In this document: piece by piece, positions 52,731-63,919 of the stretch
How positions within the stretch are numbered: position 1 is the stretch's first letter
Layout: each line of letters opens with the position of its first letter
NCBI RefSeq assembly: GCF_013341275.1
Contig: NZ_CP054476.1
Location: forward strand, 3,026,988 to 3,090,987
DNA length: 64,000 nt
Reading direction: 5' to 3'
Origin: Methyloligella sp. GL2
GTDB taxonomy: Bacteria; Pseudomonadota; Alphaproteobacteria; Rhizobiales; Methyloligellaceae
Translations under genes and position numbers: made by a program
The notes under the pieces: model-generated
Seen by the model: only the letters and a program-made list of their open reading frames with translations
Databases searched by the model: none
What the model was told of the DNA's origin: nothing

Positions 52731-52971
52731 TCGGCGATACCTAGCATGTTCTGCACGCTGTAAAGGCGTCGATCCGCAACCCCGGCCGACACGCGCCGGG
52801 GTATTTCAACCAGACGGCAAAGCGAATCAAGCTTTCAGATTTCATTGATGATTGCGCGGAATCGATCACGGTTTTGCGACATGGCGCGTACTATCATCTT
52901 TGTATGTCGCTCCTTAGATAATGCCGTCTGGGCGTCAAAAAAGGGGGCGGGAAGAACGCGGAAGGAAACGA

Positions 52972-53853
52972 ATGGCGGATCAATTCTTGCTCGAGGATGC
53001 GGGCAAAGGCGAAGAGCTGCCCGGATTCGATATCGACGATCCGAAATTGCCCAAGGCGATCGACGACAAGGCGATGCGCAGCGGCGGCTACCCTTATGAC
53101 GAGCGGCTGAAGCACAAGGTCTATTCGGAACAGCTGGTGCCGCTGCAAATCGAGCTGTTGAAGCTGCAGCACTGGGTGGAGACCCAAGGCAAGCGCATTG
53201 TGATCATCTTCGAGGGCCGGGACGCGGCCGGCAAGGATGGCTGCATCAAGCGCTTTATGGCCCATCTCAATCCGCGCCATGCAAGGACGGTCGCTCTTTC
53301 CAAGCCAGACCCGGTGGAGCAAGGGCAATGGTATTTCCAGCGCTACGTGGCGCAGCTTCCCTCGACCGGCAATATGCTGATTTTCAACCGCTCCTGGTAC
53401 AACCGGGCCACGGTGGAGCCGGTGATGGGCTATTGCACCGAGGCGCAGTATCACAAGTTCCTCAACGAATGCCCGCGATTCGAGCACGGGCTGGTCGAGG
53501 ACGGGATCGTGCTGATCAAGCTGTGGCTCTCGGTGGGGCGCGAGATGCAGCTGAAGCGCTTCCATATCCGGCGGCACGACGTGCTGAAGCGGTGGAAGCT
53601 GACCGATAACGATCTCGACGGTCTCGGCAAGTTCCACGCCTATAGCGAGGCGCGGGACAAGATGTTCGAGTTTACCCACACCAAGCACGCGCCCTGGCTG
53701 GTGGTCCGCTCCAACGACAAGCGCCGGGCGCGGCTCAACTCCATCCGCGCGGTGCTGCACGGGTTGGATTATCCGGGGAAGGATAAAAGCGTCGCCACGG
53801 CGCCGGACCCGCAGATCGTGGGCGCGGACGACGCGTTCTTCGCCCATGCTTGA
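52972..53853 (+). CDS. ppk2: Polyphosphate kinase 2
   Basis: 293 residues from ATG 52972, with GAAGGAAA upstream; ATG 52921 is an alternative. Class I PPK2: Walker A FEGRDAAGKDG (80-90), the lid segment, and Walker B-like FNRSWYNRATVEPVMG. It transfers phosphate between polyphosphate and nucleoside diphosphates. It is divergent from phoR, so phosphate storage and Pho signalling genes are neighbours. No Pho box was seen in front of it. Confidence 0.93.
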   Translation: MADQFLLEDAGKGEELPGFDIDDPKLPKAIDDKAMRSGGYPYDERLKHKVYSEQLVPLQIELLKLQHWVETQGKRIVIIFEGRDAAGKDGCIKRFMAHLNPRHARTVALSKPDPVEQGQWYFQRYVAQLPSTGNMLIFNRSWYNRATVEPVMGYCTEAQYHKFLNECPRFEHGLVEDGIVLIKLWLSVGREMQLKRFHIRRHDVLKRWKLTDNDLDGLGKFHAYSEARDKMFEFTHTKHAPWLVVRSNDKRRARLNSIRAVLHGLDYPGKDKSVATAPDPQIVGADDAFFAHA

Positions 53854-53939
53854 TTGAACTCGCCTGACCGGAACGTTGCCCGATGCAAGCGCTGCCTAAG
53901 GCAAACGGCTGATCGGAAAGCCCGCGGATGGGGGTGGCG

Positions 53940-54347
53940 CTAACGCGTCAGCCCCTTCTGCGCCAGCTCCTCGATATAGGCCTGCCAGCGGGATTCGCGC
54001 GTCTCGCCCAGCTCCTTCAGATAGGACCAGGAGTAGAGGCCGGTGTCGTGGCCGTCATCGAACACGATGCGCACGGCATAATTGCCCACCGGATCCAGCC
54101 GGGCGATGCGCACAGTCTTCTTACCCGGCACGGTGACCCGCTGTTCGGGGCTGTGGCCCTGCACCTCGGCGCTGGGACTGACGACGCGCAAGAACTCCGC
54201 CGAAAAGTCGTGGCTGGAGCCGTCGTCAAACAGGACCAGCAGATTGCGCTTCTCCTTGTCGACACGAAGCTCGGTCGGCCAGGGTGCCGCTGCGCCGGCC
54301 GTGGCGGCCGCTTCCTCAGCCAAGGTCGATCTCGCCCTCGACGACAT
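53940..54347 (-). CDS. DUF971 (gamma-butyrobetaine hydroxylase N-terminal-like) protein
   Basis: 135 residues from ATG 54347. TELRVDKEKRNLLVLFDDGSSHDFSAEFLRV and GNYAVRIVFDDGHDTGLYSWSYL match DUF971. Stand-alone members have been connected with Fe-S metabolism, partly through neighbours such as mrp and moaA; both lie in this region. The start overlaps the DUF6494 stop by 32 nt; a downstream start cannot be excluded. Confidence 0.87.
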   Translation of the reverse strand: MSSRARSTLAEEAAATAGAAAPWPTELRVDKEKRNLLVLFDDGSSHDFSAEFLRVVSPSAEVQGHSPEQRVTVPGKKTVRIARLDPVGNYAVRIVFDDGHDTGLYSWSYLKELGETRESRWQAYIEELAQKGLTR

Positions 54348-54525
54348 GGTCGAGTGCGGTGCCTTCGGCGGTCAGCACCGCCTTCACCTTCATCTTGCCC
54401 TTGCCGCCGAGATTCTCAGCGCGGACCACCTCCTCGATGGCCTGCTGAGAGGTCACGCCCACCTGTTTGAGAAATTTCCGCATCGACATGTTGAACTTCT
54501 CGTCGTTCATCGGCTGATTATCCAT
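54316..54525 (-). CDS. DUF6494 small protein
   Basis: 69 residues from ATG 54525, with a strong AGGAGGAG ribosome site; ATG 54510 is internal. MNDEKFNMSMRKFLKQVGVTSQQAIEEVV and VKAVLTAEGTALDHVVEGEIDL match DUF6494. The function is unknown. It is co-transcribed with the DUF971 gene. Confidence 0.85.
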   Translation of the reverse strand: MDNQPMNDEKFNMSMRKFLKQVGVTSQQAIEEVVRAENLGGKGKMKVKAVLTAEGTALDHVVEGEIDLG

Positions 54526-54619
54526 AGCTCTCCTCCTTCCGCCGCAAACCATGATATCGGAGAAATGGCCCCTATATTAGAGGGCCGAGCAAGGCTTTTC
54601 GGCATTTATCGACAAGGCG

Positions 54620-54796
54620 ATGGCACGCAAGACGACAGCAACCGGCGGTTCGGACCGCCGCAAGACGCCCCTGAAGCGCCGCGATCCGCAGGCTCACGCG
54701 CTTGAGGATGCACGCTACCATGCACGCGTGGTAAAGAGCGCTAAGGTCTATAGCCGAAAGACGAAAACGCGCGAGGGCGCGGAGGAGGACGCGTGA
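54620..54796 (+). CDS. 58-residue basic protein, ArfA-like, coupled to moaA
   Basis: The reading frame runs from ATG 54620 to TGA 54796, overlapping the moaA GTG by 4 nt (GTGA). The product is strongly basic. The central part ([18 protein letters not shown], then VYSRKTK) lines up with the ArfA core of E. coli, which has ALLHDPLFRQRVEKNKK and a SYMRKGK stretch. ArfA rescues ribosomes stalled on mRNAs without stop codons by recruiting RF2. The hydrophobic C-terminal tail of full-length ArfA is absent here. The similarity is short, so the family call is tentative; the gene itself is supported by coupling to moaA. Confidence 0.5.
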   Translation: MARKTTATGGSDRRKTPLKRRDPQAHALEDARYHARVVKSAKVYSRKTKTREGAEEDA

Positions 54797-55806
54797 GCAT
54801 TTGGCAGCCGCAGCCGGCGATGGTCGATCCGTTCGGCCGGCACGTCACCTATCTTCGCGTTTCGGTGACGGATCGCTGCGATTTCCGCTGCGTCTATTGC
54901 ATGGCGGAGAATATGAGCTTCCTGCCGCGCAAGGACCTGCTCACCCTGGAAGAGCTGGACCGGCTGACCACCGCCTTCATCGAGAAGGGGGTGCGCCGCC
55001 TACGGCTCACCGGCGGGGAGCCGCTGGTGCGCAAGAACATCCTGTGGCTGATCGAGCAGCTGTCGCGGCATTTGCGCTCCGGTGCGCTGGAGGAGCTGAC
55101 GCTGACCACCAATGGCAGCCAGCTTGCCCGCCATGCGCAAGCCCTCGCCGATCTCGGCATCAAGCGCATCAATATCTCGCTCGATACGCTCGATCCGGAC
55201 CGCTTCAAGACGATCACCCGCTGGGGCAATTACGATCAGGTGATGGAAGGGATCGAGGCCGCCAAGGCGGCCGGAATCCGTATCAAGATCAACACAGTGG
55301 CGCTGCTCGGGCTGAACGACGACGAGTATCCGCGTCTGCTCGAATGGTGCCACGGCAAGGGCTTCGACCTCACTTTGATCGAGACCATGCCGCTGGGCGA
55401 TATCGGCGGCGACCGCACCGACCAGTTCCTGCCGCTCTCGGCGGTGCAGCAGCAGCTGGAGAGCCAGTATACGCTGACCCCGATCCCCTACCGCACCGGC
55501 GGACCGGCGCGCTATGTCGAGGTCGCCGAGACCGGCGGCCGGCTCGGCTTCATCACCCCGATGACCCATAATTTCTGCGAATCGTGCAACCGCGTGCGGC
55601 TCACCTGCACCGGCAAGCTGTATCTGTGCCTCGGCCAGGACGATGCCGCCGATTTGCGGGCGCCGCTGCGGGCCAGCGAGGGCAATGAACGGCTGAACGA
55701 GGCCATCGACGCGGCCATCGCCCGCAAGCCGGAGGGGCACGATTTCGTCATCGAGCGCGGCGGCCGGCCGGCGGTCGCGCGCCATATGTCGACCACCGGC
55801 GGCTAG
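54793..55806 (+). CDS. moaA: GTP 3',8-cyclase MoaA (molybdenum cofactor biosynthesis)
   Basis: 337 residues from GTG 54793, with GGAGGAGG 5 nt upstream. The N-terminal radical SAM cluster is at Cys29, Cys33 and Cys36 ([10 protein letters not shown]). The C-terminal cluster lies in [20 protein letters not shown]. The essential C-terminal Gly-Gly is present (STTGG). It starts molybdopterin synthesis. mobA is 5 kb downstream on the same strand; moaC, moaD and moaE are not in the window. Confidence 0.96.
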   Translation: MSIWQPQPAMVDPFGRHVTYLRVSVTDRCDFRCVYCMAENMSFLPRKDLLTLEELDRLTTAFIEKGVRRLRLTGGEPLVRKNILWLIEQLSRHLRSGALEELTLTTNGSQLARHAQALADLGIKRINISLDTLDPDRFKTITRWGNYDQVMEGIEAAKAAGIRIKINTVALLGLNDDEYPRLLEWCHGKGFDLTLIETMPLGDIGGDRTDQFLPLSAVQQQLESQYTLTPIPYRTGGPARYVEVAETGGRLGFITPMTHNFCESCNRVRLTCTGKLYLCLGQDDAADLRAPLRASEGNERLNEAIDAAIARKPEGHDFVIERGGRPAVARHMSTTGG

Positions 55807-55973
55807 CCCAACTCCCCTATCCGCATCCGCATTTGCTGCGCAGTTTGCCGGCGGTCTTAGGGCCGGATTTTCGGCATGGTTTTGTTAAGCACGCCCATTA
55901 CGCCGATTTTAACCGCTGAGTCATAGGGTTGCGCTAAACAAGGCGGCAATTGCGACGCGGACTGATAATTCGG

Positions 55974-57923
55974 ATGGGGATGCTCAAACAGCATTGGCAG
56001 TGGGCGGGGTTTGGACTTCTGGCAGTCCTGATCTGCGCAATCGCCATTATCGCGCCGGCGAAGATCAGCGGTTACCAGCTCGAGCGTGAAGCCGAGACGG
56101 CGGCCAACCGGATCTCGTCGGAGCTCGTCAGCCGTCCGGGCTATCTGCTCGATGCGCTGGCCTCGCCTTCGCTCGCCTCGCGCATGAACGAGATGTTCGG
56201 CGAGCTGGGCTACGCCCACCGCATCCTGCGCTACGAGCTCTATGACAGCGACGGAAAGCTGGTGTTTACCAGCGGGCAATCGGCGTTGGATCTCGATTCG
56301 GCCCAAGGCGACACTACCGCCGGGGCGCCGGCGGCGCCGCGTCATTCCCGCCCTTCTGTGTCGCTGTATGACGGAACGGGGGATGGAGGGCCGGACCATC
56401 TGGCGGCACTCACCGTCCCGATGCAGCTCTCCGGCAGCCCGCAAGGCACGCTGGTCGCCTTTCTCGATCAGAGCGATCAGGCACGGGCGTTCGGCGAATA
56501 TTTCAGCCTGATCACCGTGATCACCTTGCTGCTCCTGGCGATCGGCATCGCAACCCCGGTCACGATCGCCTGGATGCGGAGCCGCGAGCGCTACCAGGCC
56601 GAGCAGCAGCTGCGGTTTTTGGAAAATCATGACGCGCTGACCGGGCTTCCGAACCGCACCGCCTTCACCAAGCTGTTGAGCGACTCGCTGAACCAGATGT
56701 TCCGCACCCGCACGCATATCGCGGTGCTTTGCGTGGACGTCGATAAGTTCAAAGAAATCAACGATATGCTGGATCACTCCGGGGGCGATGCGGTGCTCAG
56801 CGAAATCGCCCGCCGGATCCGCACCACAATGCGCGAGGGCGATCTGTTCGGGCGGCTCGGGGGCGATGAGTTCGCCATTGCGCTGACCGACATCACCAAT
56901 CTCGCCGATGTGATGAACTTCATGCACCGGCTGGTGGATGTGATGCGCGCGCCCTTCCTGATCGACGGCAAGGAGATGGTGTGCACAACTTCTGTGGGCA
57001 TCGCGCTGGCGCCGGGCGACGGCGAATCTGCCGGCGTCGTGCTGAAACATGCCGATATCGCGCTGACCCGCGCCAAGCGCGACGGCGGCCAGCGCATGTG
57101 CTTCTTCGAGCGCAGCATGGACAAGGCGCTGCAGCGCCGCCGCATGGTGGAGCACGAGCTACGCCTGGCGCTTGGCCGCGGCGAGTTCGACCTTCTGTAT
57201 CAGCCGCAATTCTCGCTGCAGACCGAGAAGCAGACCGGCACCGAAGCGCTGATCCGCTGGTACCATCCGGTGCACGGCAAGATCGCACCGGCGCATTTTA
57301 TTTCCGTGGCCGAAGATACTGGGCTGATCGTGCCGCTCGGCGAATGGGTGCTGCGCCGGGCTTGCTCGGACGCAGTGAAATGGCCCTCGCCCGTGACGGT
57401 GGCGGTCAATCTGTCGCCGGCGCAATTCCGCGACAGCGATATCGCCAAGGTGGTGTCCGACATTCTGGAAGAGACCGGGCTGCCGCCGGAGCGGCTTGAG
57501 CTGGAGATCACCGAAAATCTGCTGATCAACGATACCGAAGAAGTGCTGCAGAAGCTGAAGACGCTGCGGGCGCTGGGCGTCGCCATCGCCATGGACGATT
57601 TCGGCACCGGCTTCTCCAGCCTCTCCTATCTGGCGCGTTTCCCGTTCTCGAAGATCAAGATCGACCGCCAGTTCATCCATACGATGACCAAGGATCCGGC
57701 GGTGAAGGCGATCGTGAAGACCATCGTTGCGCTCGGCAAGGCGCTGGGCATGACGGTCACCGCGGAGGGCGTGGAGACTGTCGAGCAGGCAACCATGCTG
57801 CGGGAATATGGCTGCCCGCAGGTGCAAGGCTTCCTCTACAGCGAGCCGGTCTCGTCGGAAGAGGCCGGCCGCGCCACGCCGAAAGTGCGCACCTTGCGCA
57901 AGCAGGTCACCGCGGTCGCTTAA
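55974..57923 (+). CDS. Membrane-bound GGDEF-EAL c-di-GMP protein
   Basis: 649 residues from ATG 55974; ATG 55980 is an alternative. Two TM helices (~10-30 and ~180-205) enclose a periplasmic sensor region. The GGDEF domain has an intact RLGGDEF at ~295. The EAL domain has EALIRW at ~424, NLSPAQF, ENLL, DDFGTGFSS and QGFLYS, so both diguanylate cyclase and phosphodiesterase activity look possible. It controls c-di-GMP; the signal is unknown. It stands alone. Confidence 0.93.
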   Translation: MGMLKQHWQWAGFGLLAVLICAIAIIAPAKISGYQLEREAETAANRISSELVSRPGYLLDALASPSLASRMNEMFGELGYAHRILRYELYDSDGKLVFTSGQSALDLDSAQGDTTAGAPAAPRHSRPSVSLYDGTGDGGPDHLAALTVPMQLSGSPQGTLVAFLDQSDQARAFGEYFSLITVITLLLLAIGIATPVTIAWMRSRERYQAEQQLRFLENHDALTGLPNRTAFTKLLSDSLNQMFRTRTHIAVLCVDVDKFKEINDMLDHSGGDAVLSEIARRIRTTMREGDLFGRLGGDEFAIALTDITNLADVMNFMHRLVDVMRAPFLIDGKEMVCTTSVGIALAPGDGESAGVVLKHADIALTRAKRDGGQRMCFFERSMDKALQRRRMVEHELRLALGRGEFDLLYQPQFSLQTEKQTGTEALIRWYHPVHGKIAPAHFISVAEDTGLIVPLGEWVLRRACSDAVKWPSPVTVAVNLSPAQFRDSDIAKVVSDILEETGLPPERLELEITENLLINDTEEVLQKLKTLRALGVAIAMDDFGTGFSSLSYLARFPFSKIKIDRQFIHTMTKDPAVKAIVKTIVALGKALGMTVTAEGVETVEQATMLREYGCPQVQGFLYSEPVSSEEAGRATPKVRTLRKQVTAVA

Positions 57924-57950
57924 TCGGGCTCTCCGACACTCAAATTCGTG

Positions 57951-58047
57951 GTCATACCCGGCCTTGTGCCGGGTATCCACAACCCCAGTCTTCGTGAATC
58001 AACGGAGGCCGGTGTTCATGGGTTGCCGGGACAAGCCCGGCAATGAC
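57951..58047. repeat. Two-armed inverted repeat unit
   Basis: Left arm GTCAT-ACCCGG-CCTTGTG-CCGGGT-ATCCA; right arm TGGG-TTGCCGGG-ACAAG-CCCGGCAA-TGAC. The spacer is ~40 nt. The stems differ from each other and from other copies, but all pair. Confidence 0.85.
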
Positions 58048-58121
58048 GCTAGAGCAAGGCTTCGGTCGCAGCGCTGACTGGGTTAGAGGGGGTTCTTTTT
58101 CGCAATAGGCTTTGGAGCCGC

Positions 58122-58162
58122 CTGACCCCCACCCCGTCCCTCCCCCTTCCAGGGGGAAGGGG
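58122..58162. repeat. CCCCCACCCC/CTTCC-type palindromic repeat
   Basis: ctgacccccaccccgtccctccccctt pairs in part with ccagggggaagggg. Same family as 39919-40083. Confidence 0.6.
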
Positions 58163-58201
58163 TAAGCCGACGCCTTGCTCAGCGCCAAGCACAACATCTC
58201 T

Positions 58202-58243
58202 CCTCACCCTGAGGGGGCGCGGAACGTGCCGTCTCGAAGGGTG
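58202..58243. repeat. CCTCACCCTGAGG-type palindromic repeat
   Basis: cctcaccctgaggggg, an inner short stem, then gtctcgaagggtg. Same family as 16482-16574. Confidence 0.65.
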
Positions 58244-58258
58244 CAGGCCCCGAGTCGT

Positions 58259-59443
<1,185 letters not shown>

Positions 59444-59525
59444 GCCCGTATATCTAGTCGGCGGAAGCGCCGCCGTCACCCTCCGCGAGGCAGGCGCGTC
59501 TTGAAGGGTGACGGCGTTGGCGGCT

Positions 59526-60638
59526 TTATTTCACCGCGTAGCCGTATTGGATCGGCCAATCGGCGTCATAGCCGAGGGCGGGGGCGGCATGCACCGGCCA
59601 ATAGGGATCGCGCAGCAACTCGCGTCCGAGCATGACCAGATCGGCCTCGCCGTCCTTGACGATGGCGCCTGCCTGCTCCGGCTCGGTGATCAGGCCGACG
59701 GCGGCGGTCATGATTCCCGCCTGTTTGCGGATCTGCGCCGCGAAGGGCACCTGGAAGCCGGGCGCGACCGGAATCTGCGCATCTGGCACCAGCCCGCCTG
59801 TGGAGGTGTCGACGAGATCGATACCGAGGGCTTTCAGCCGTTTGGCGAATTCCACCGACTGTTCGATATCCCAGCCGCCCTCGACCCAATCGGTGGCCGA
59901 GATGCGCACGAAGACCGGCAGCGTCCGCGGGACGATGCCACGCACCGTCTCGGCGATGCGCAAGGGAAAGCGCATGCGGTTCTCCAGACTGCCGCCATAC
60001 TCGTCCTGACGGCGGTTGGAGAGGGGGGAGAGGAATTCGTGCAGCAGATAGCCGTGAGCCGCATGGATCTCGATGATCTTGAAGCCGGCCTCCAGCGCCC
60101 GGCGGGTGGCGAGCTGGAAGGCGCGCTGAATAGCGGTGAGGCCGCGCTCGTCCAGGGCGACGGGCTCCGGATCGTCCGGCTTAAAGGGAATGGCGCTCGG
60201 CGCCACCACCGACCAGCCGCCCTGCTCCACCGAACGCAGACGCTTGCCGCCGGCCCAGGGCGGCTCGCAGCTTGCCTTCCGCCCGGCATGGCCGATCTGG
60301 ATGCCTGCCACGGCGCCATGGTTCTCCACGAAGCGGACGATGCGGGCCAGCGGGGCGACATGATCGTCGCTCCAGAGCCCCAGATCGCCGGGCGAGATGC
60401 GCCCGTCGCGGGTGACGCCGGTCGCCTCGACCATGATCAGCGCTGCCCCGCCGGCGGCGCGGCTGCCGAGATGGACGAAATGCCAATCGTTGGCGAGGCC
60501 TTCCTCGGCGCTGTATTGGCACATCGGCGACATGGCGATGCGGTTCTTCAGCTTCACGCTGCGAAGCGCCAGCGGCGCGAACAGATTCGCCGCGGTCCTG
60601 ACCGTCGCAATCCCCGCCTTGGCGACGTTCTCGTTCAT
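59526..60638 (-). CDS. NADH:flavin oxidoreductase, old yellow enzyme family (YqjM-like)
   Basis: 370 residues. FMN TIM barrel: [16 protein letters not shown] carries the cysteine typical of the thermophilic-like/YqjM class, and IGHAGRKAS the substrate-binding histidine. [22 protein letters not shown] and the phosphate site ([16 protein letters not shown]) follow. It reduces activated C=C bonds with NAD(P)H; the natural substrate is unknown. It is single, divergent from mobA. Confidence 0.92.
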   Translation of the reverse strand: MNENVAKAGIATVRTAANLFAPLALRSVKLKNRIAMSPMCQYSAEEGLANDWHFVHLGSRAAGGAALIMVEATGVTRDGRISPGDLGLWSDDHVAPLARIVRFVENHGAVAGIQIGHAGRKASCEPPWAGGKRLRSVEQGGWSVVAPSAIPFKPDDPEPVALDERGLTAIQRAFQLATRRALEAGFKIIEIHAAHGYLLHEFLSPLSNRRQDEYGGSLENRMRFPLRIAETVRGIVPRTLPVFVRISATDWVEGGWDIEQSVEFAKRLKALGIDLVDTSTGGLVPDAQIPVAPGFQVPFAAQIRKQAGIMTAAVGLITEPEQAGAIVKDGEADLVMLGRELLRDPYWPVHAAPALGYDADWPIQYGYAVK

Positions 60639-60754
60639 AATTCTTTCCCCGGTATATGAGTGGCATCAAAGGCTTCGCTGTTAGATAAGGCTGTAGCAGC
60701 GGGGCGCGACGCGACGGAACAGCGCGCCGCAAAGATGGTAAGGACATCGTCATC

Positions 60755-61375
60755 GTGACGGAGAAGATTGCCGGACTCTTGCTCGCCGGCGGCCGTTCCA
60801 GCCGCTTCGGGCGCGACAAGACGCAGAGCCTGCTCGGCGGGGAGACGCTGCTCGCCCGGGCGCTGATGCGACTCGGTCCGCAAGTCTCCGCGCTGGCCAT
60901 CAGCTCCAATGCGGACCCGGCAACGCTGAGCCGTTATGGACGCCCGGTGCTGGCCGATGCGCTGGAAGGCTATGCCGGCCCGCTGGCCGGAGTCGCGGCA
61001 GGGCTCGCCTGGGCGCGCGAGACGATTGCCGGCGATGGGATCTTGGTGACGGCGGCGGCGGATACGCCGTTCTTCCCGGAGGATCTTGCGGCGCGGCTGG
61101 CTGCGGCGGCGCGGGAGACCGGCACCCCGGCCATGGCCGCATCACAGAGCGGCACCCATCCGACCTTTGCAGCTTGGCCGCTCTCCGTGGAACCGGCGCT
61201 TGCCGACTATCTGCAAGGCGGCGGGCGCAAGCTGCATGACTTTATGGCTCGGGCGGGCGCGCTCCGCGTGGAATTTCCGGTTGAGCGGCTTGGCGGCACC
61301 GGGATCGACCCGTTTTTCAATATCAACACCCCGGACGATCTGGCCGAAGCGGAGCGCCATCTGGCGGAGGGCTAG
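60755..61375 (+). CDS. mobA: Molybdenum cofactor guanylyltransferase
   Basis: 206 residues from GTG 60755, with AAGGA 11 nt upstream. LLLAGGRSSRFGRDKTQ (8-24) is the nucleotide-binding loop; TAAADTPFFPEDLAARL carries the metal aspartate; FFNINTPDDLAEAE is the C-terminal signature. It attaches GMP to molybdopterin, making the cofactor form used by DMSO-reductase-type enzymes. It follows moaA by 5 kb but is not in an operon with it. Confidence 0.94.
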   Translation: MTEKIAGLLLAGGRSSRFGRDKTQSLLGGETLLARALMRLGPQVSALAISSNADPATLSRYGRPVLADALEGYAGPLAGVAAGLAWARETIAGDGILVTAAADTPFFPEDLAARLAAAARETGTPAMAASQSGTHPTFAAWPLSVEPALADYLQGGGRKLHDFMARAGALRVEFPVERLGGTGIDPFFNINTPDDLAEAERHLAEG

Positions 61376-61502
61376 GTCGCGGGCGCGGCGCGACAGGCTC
61401 GCGCCAATCGGTTAGATTCCCGGCGGTCGGGGGGCCGTATCGCGCTGGCGTTCATTGACGCCCAAGCAAGATGTCCGAAGCCACGGAGAGTTGTTTCCAT
61501 CG

Positions 61503-63878
61503 ATGCTGCGTCTGGTCCGCTGGCTGCTCCATATCCTCGAGCTTGCGATCGCTCTTCCCCTCCGCGCGGTGCGTTTCCTGCTGACCACGGTGGCGTTCAA
61601 TCCGCGCCTCGGGCGCTTGCGCCTGATCGTCGGGCCGCTGGTGCTCTATCTCCTTTTCGCGCTGACGCTAACCTACGTCTATGCGCCGATCCGCGGCTTC
61701 GCCGGGCAGTTCTGGATGGCGAAGGCACTCGCCTACGCCGACGAGCGCTCGCTCGCCACCGCGATCTACGATTCCAGGAACCGCTTCGTCGGCATCTTCG
61801 ATCCGCTGCTCGATAGCGAGGCGGACTTCAACTATACCGGGCGGGCGATCGCCCTTCCCAACTACATCGCCTATCCCGACCACAAATCCCTGCATGTGGC
61901 CGCGGTGCCGGAGGATTACTGGTCCTGCCTCAGCTATCACGAGGACCGGCATCTCGGCGGCCTCGCAAATCCGTTCGGCATCGATCTCTACGGCGTGCTG
62001 AAAATCCCCGTCTCGACGGTGACGCGCTCGCTCCGCTCCGGCGATATCAGCCTCGGGGTCGGCGGCTCGACGCTCTCCATGCAGCTTGCCCGCATCTTCT
62101 TCAAATCCCCGCCGAGCCCCGACGAGAGCGCGAGCGAGAAGCTGTCGCGCAAGTTCAAGGAATGGTGGCTGGCACCGGTGATCCAGTGGCAGCTGACCCG
62201 CGGCGGAGACATCACGCCGATGAAGCGCTGGACCGCCGATCACTTTCCCCTGGCGCAGCGGACCGGCGGGCAGGAGCTCTACGGCGTGGCGCAGACCAGC
62301 CTGATCGTGTTCGGCAAGCCGGCATCGGAGCTCTCCACCGCCGAGCAATATGTGCTGGCCGCGGCGGTGAACCGGCCGATCATTCTGTTGGGCGGCTCCG
62401 AAGCGCTGGAGCAGCTGCGGGAGCAGAATTGGCACAAGCTGACCCGCGGCCGGGCGGAGGTTTGCGCCAATGCGCTGATCGAAGATGCGGGAAAGCGCGC
62501 CGCGGTGATCGCCGAGCTGGAGCGGTTGAGCCAGCGCCCGCCCGATCCGCACCCTCTGCCCTGGGGCGAGGATCTTCTCGCCGAGCTCTCGCCGGCCTTA
62601 CGGGACCGGGCCGAGGCGAACCCGGTCTATCGCAGCAATGTGCTGCTGCCTTCGGTGAAATACGGCGTGCGCGAGGAGCTGAAGAGCCGCTTCGGCTTCG
62701 GTTGGCGCTCCCATGTCAGCGCGGTGCATCTCAGCTTGGACGCGGCGGAGAATTTCCAATTCCGCGACAAGGAGAAGGCGGCGCTGGCCAAGCTGGATGC
62801 GCGCTATCGCGGCCGGATCAACCCGGCCTATAGCCTGGATTTCGATACCGGCGCGGGCGCAGGCAAACGTCATCCGGACGTGATCATCGCCGCGGCGGAC
62901 GAACAGGGCCGCCTGGTGCGCTATTTCGAGTCCAACTACAACGCCGCCTATTTCGGCTCGGCGGCGGCGCGAGACAAGAAGACCGGGCGTTACGACCCGG
63001 AGAGGGAGGCACGCGCTATCGCCTCGGTCGGCAAGATGATCGCCGGGATCGCCATCGCCAATGAGGGCAAGGATACGGCGGAAAGCCAGTGGCTGGATAC
63101 GCGCGCGCCAGAAACGGGGCTGGAGGCCTGCGGCCACGGCGATTTGCGGCGCCTGCGCACGGCGGAGGTCTGCTTCGCCTGCTCGCTGAACACGCCGCTG
63201 CTTTGGCGCACCGCACAGGTGCCGAAATCCCAGCTTCTCGATCTCACCAACGAACTCGATATTACGCTGACCGAGCCGGTGACCTCGGCGGCCAATCTGG
63301 CCAAGAGCATCGTGGTCGGCCATGTCGCGGCGAGCCCGCAAGTGGTGCATCGGATGGCCGGTGTCGTGCTGGCCGGGCTTACGGGAGAGGGCGACAAGCC
63401 TTTGGGCCTGCCTGTGCTGACCGAAAAGCTGGATCTCTTGGACGATCAGGCCGAGGTGCCGCCGCCGCTTGCGCCAGTGGTGCCCAACGAGATCGCCAAA
63501 CCGGCAAGCCACGCCGCGCTGCGGTCCTTCCTCACCGCGCCAATCTGCTATCCCCACGGCACCATGCGGCGGCTTTCCGATTGGTGCGCGGAGAAGCGCC
63601 AAGACGTTGCGCTGCACTTCGCCAAGACCGGCACGCGCGGGACGGGGGCGCTCGATCCCGCCGCCGACGATACGGTGGATCTTTGGGTGGCAGGCGGCAT
63701 CCAGTTCGAGACCGGGGCGGCCTATTCCTATGTCGTGGTGGTCGGCACCGGCTCGCCCTCGGAGCCCTGGGCACGAGACCTCTATGCCGGGCAGATCGCC
63801 GAGCCGCTGCTGCGGGTGCTTTTGGAGGACTTGGAGAAGCGTCCGCCGGCGCCGGATGCGGTGACGCAGGCGGAGTAG
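61503..63878 (+). CDS. Bifunctional penicillin-binding protein (GT51 transglycosylase + transpeptidase), divergent
   Basis: 791 residues from ATG 61503; TTG 61455 is an alternative. One or two N-terminal TM helices are followed by a GT51 domain with HEDRHLGG (Glu147, the catalytic glutamate position) and GGSTLSMQLAR (187). The transpeptidase motifs are SVGK (508-511), SLN (561-563) and KTG (708-710), so all three penicillin-binding motifs survive. The surrounding sequence departs strongly from typical PBP1A and PBP1C, with an inserted stretch after the catalytic glutamate. It builds peptidoglycan strands in the periplasm; the specific role is unknown. Confidence 0.85.
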   Translation: MLRLVRWLLHILELAIALPLRAVRFLLTTVAFNPRLGRLRLIVGPLVLYLLFALTLTYVYAPIRGFAGQFWMAKALAYADERSLATAIYDSRNRFVGIFDPLLDSEADFNYTGRAIALPNYIAYPDHKSLHVAAVPEDYWSCLSYHEDRHLGGLANPFGIDLYGVLKIPVSTVTRSLRSGDISLGVGGSTLSMQLARIFFKSPPSPDESASEKLSRKFKEWWLAPVIQWQLTRGGDITPMKRWTADHFPLAQRTGGQELYGVAQTSLIVFGKPASELSTAEQYVLAAAVNRPIILLGGSEALEQLREQNWHKLTRGRAEVCANALIEDAGKRAAVIAELERLSQRPPDPHPLPWGEDLLAELSPALRDRAEANPVYRSNVLLPSVKYGVREELKSRFGFGWRSHVSAVHLSLDAAENFQFRDKEKAALAKLDARYRGRINPAYSLDFDTGAGAGKRHPDVIIAAADEQGRLVRYFESNYNAAYFGSAAARDKKTGRYDPEREARAIASVGKMIAGIAIANEGKDTAESQWLDTRAPETGLEACGHGDLRRLRTAEVCFACSLNTPLLWRTAQVPKSQLLDLTNELDITLTEPVTSAANLAKSIVVGHVAASPQVVHRMAGVVLAGLTGEGDKPLGLPVLTEKLDLLDDQAEVPPPLAPVVPNEIAKPASHAALRSFLTAPICYPHGTMRRLSDWCAEKRQDVALHFAKTGTRGTGALDPAADDTVDLWVAGGIQFETGAAYSYVVVVGTGSPSEPWARDLYAGQIAEPLLRVLLEDLEKRPPAPDAVTQAE

Positions 63879-63919
63879 GAGCGGCTGCGTTCTCCCCCGC
63901 CCTCTCCCTTCTCTCCTTC

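Larger units (their letters stand above)
57924..58258. other. Repeat-filled spacer between the GGDEF-EAL gene and mrp
   Basis: These 335 bases between convergent stops contain a two-armed unit (57951-58047), a CTCCCCC-type repeat (58122-58162) and a CCTCACCCTGAGG-type repeat (58202-58243). No gene is visible. Confidence 0.75.
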
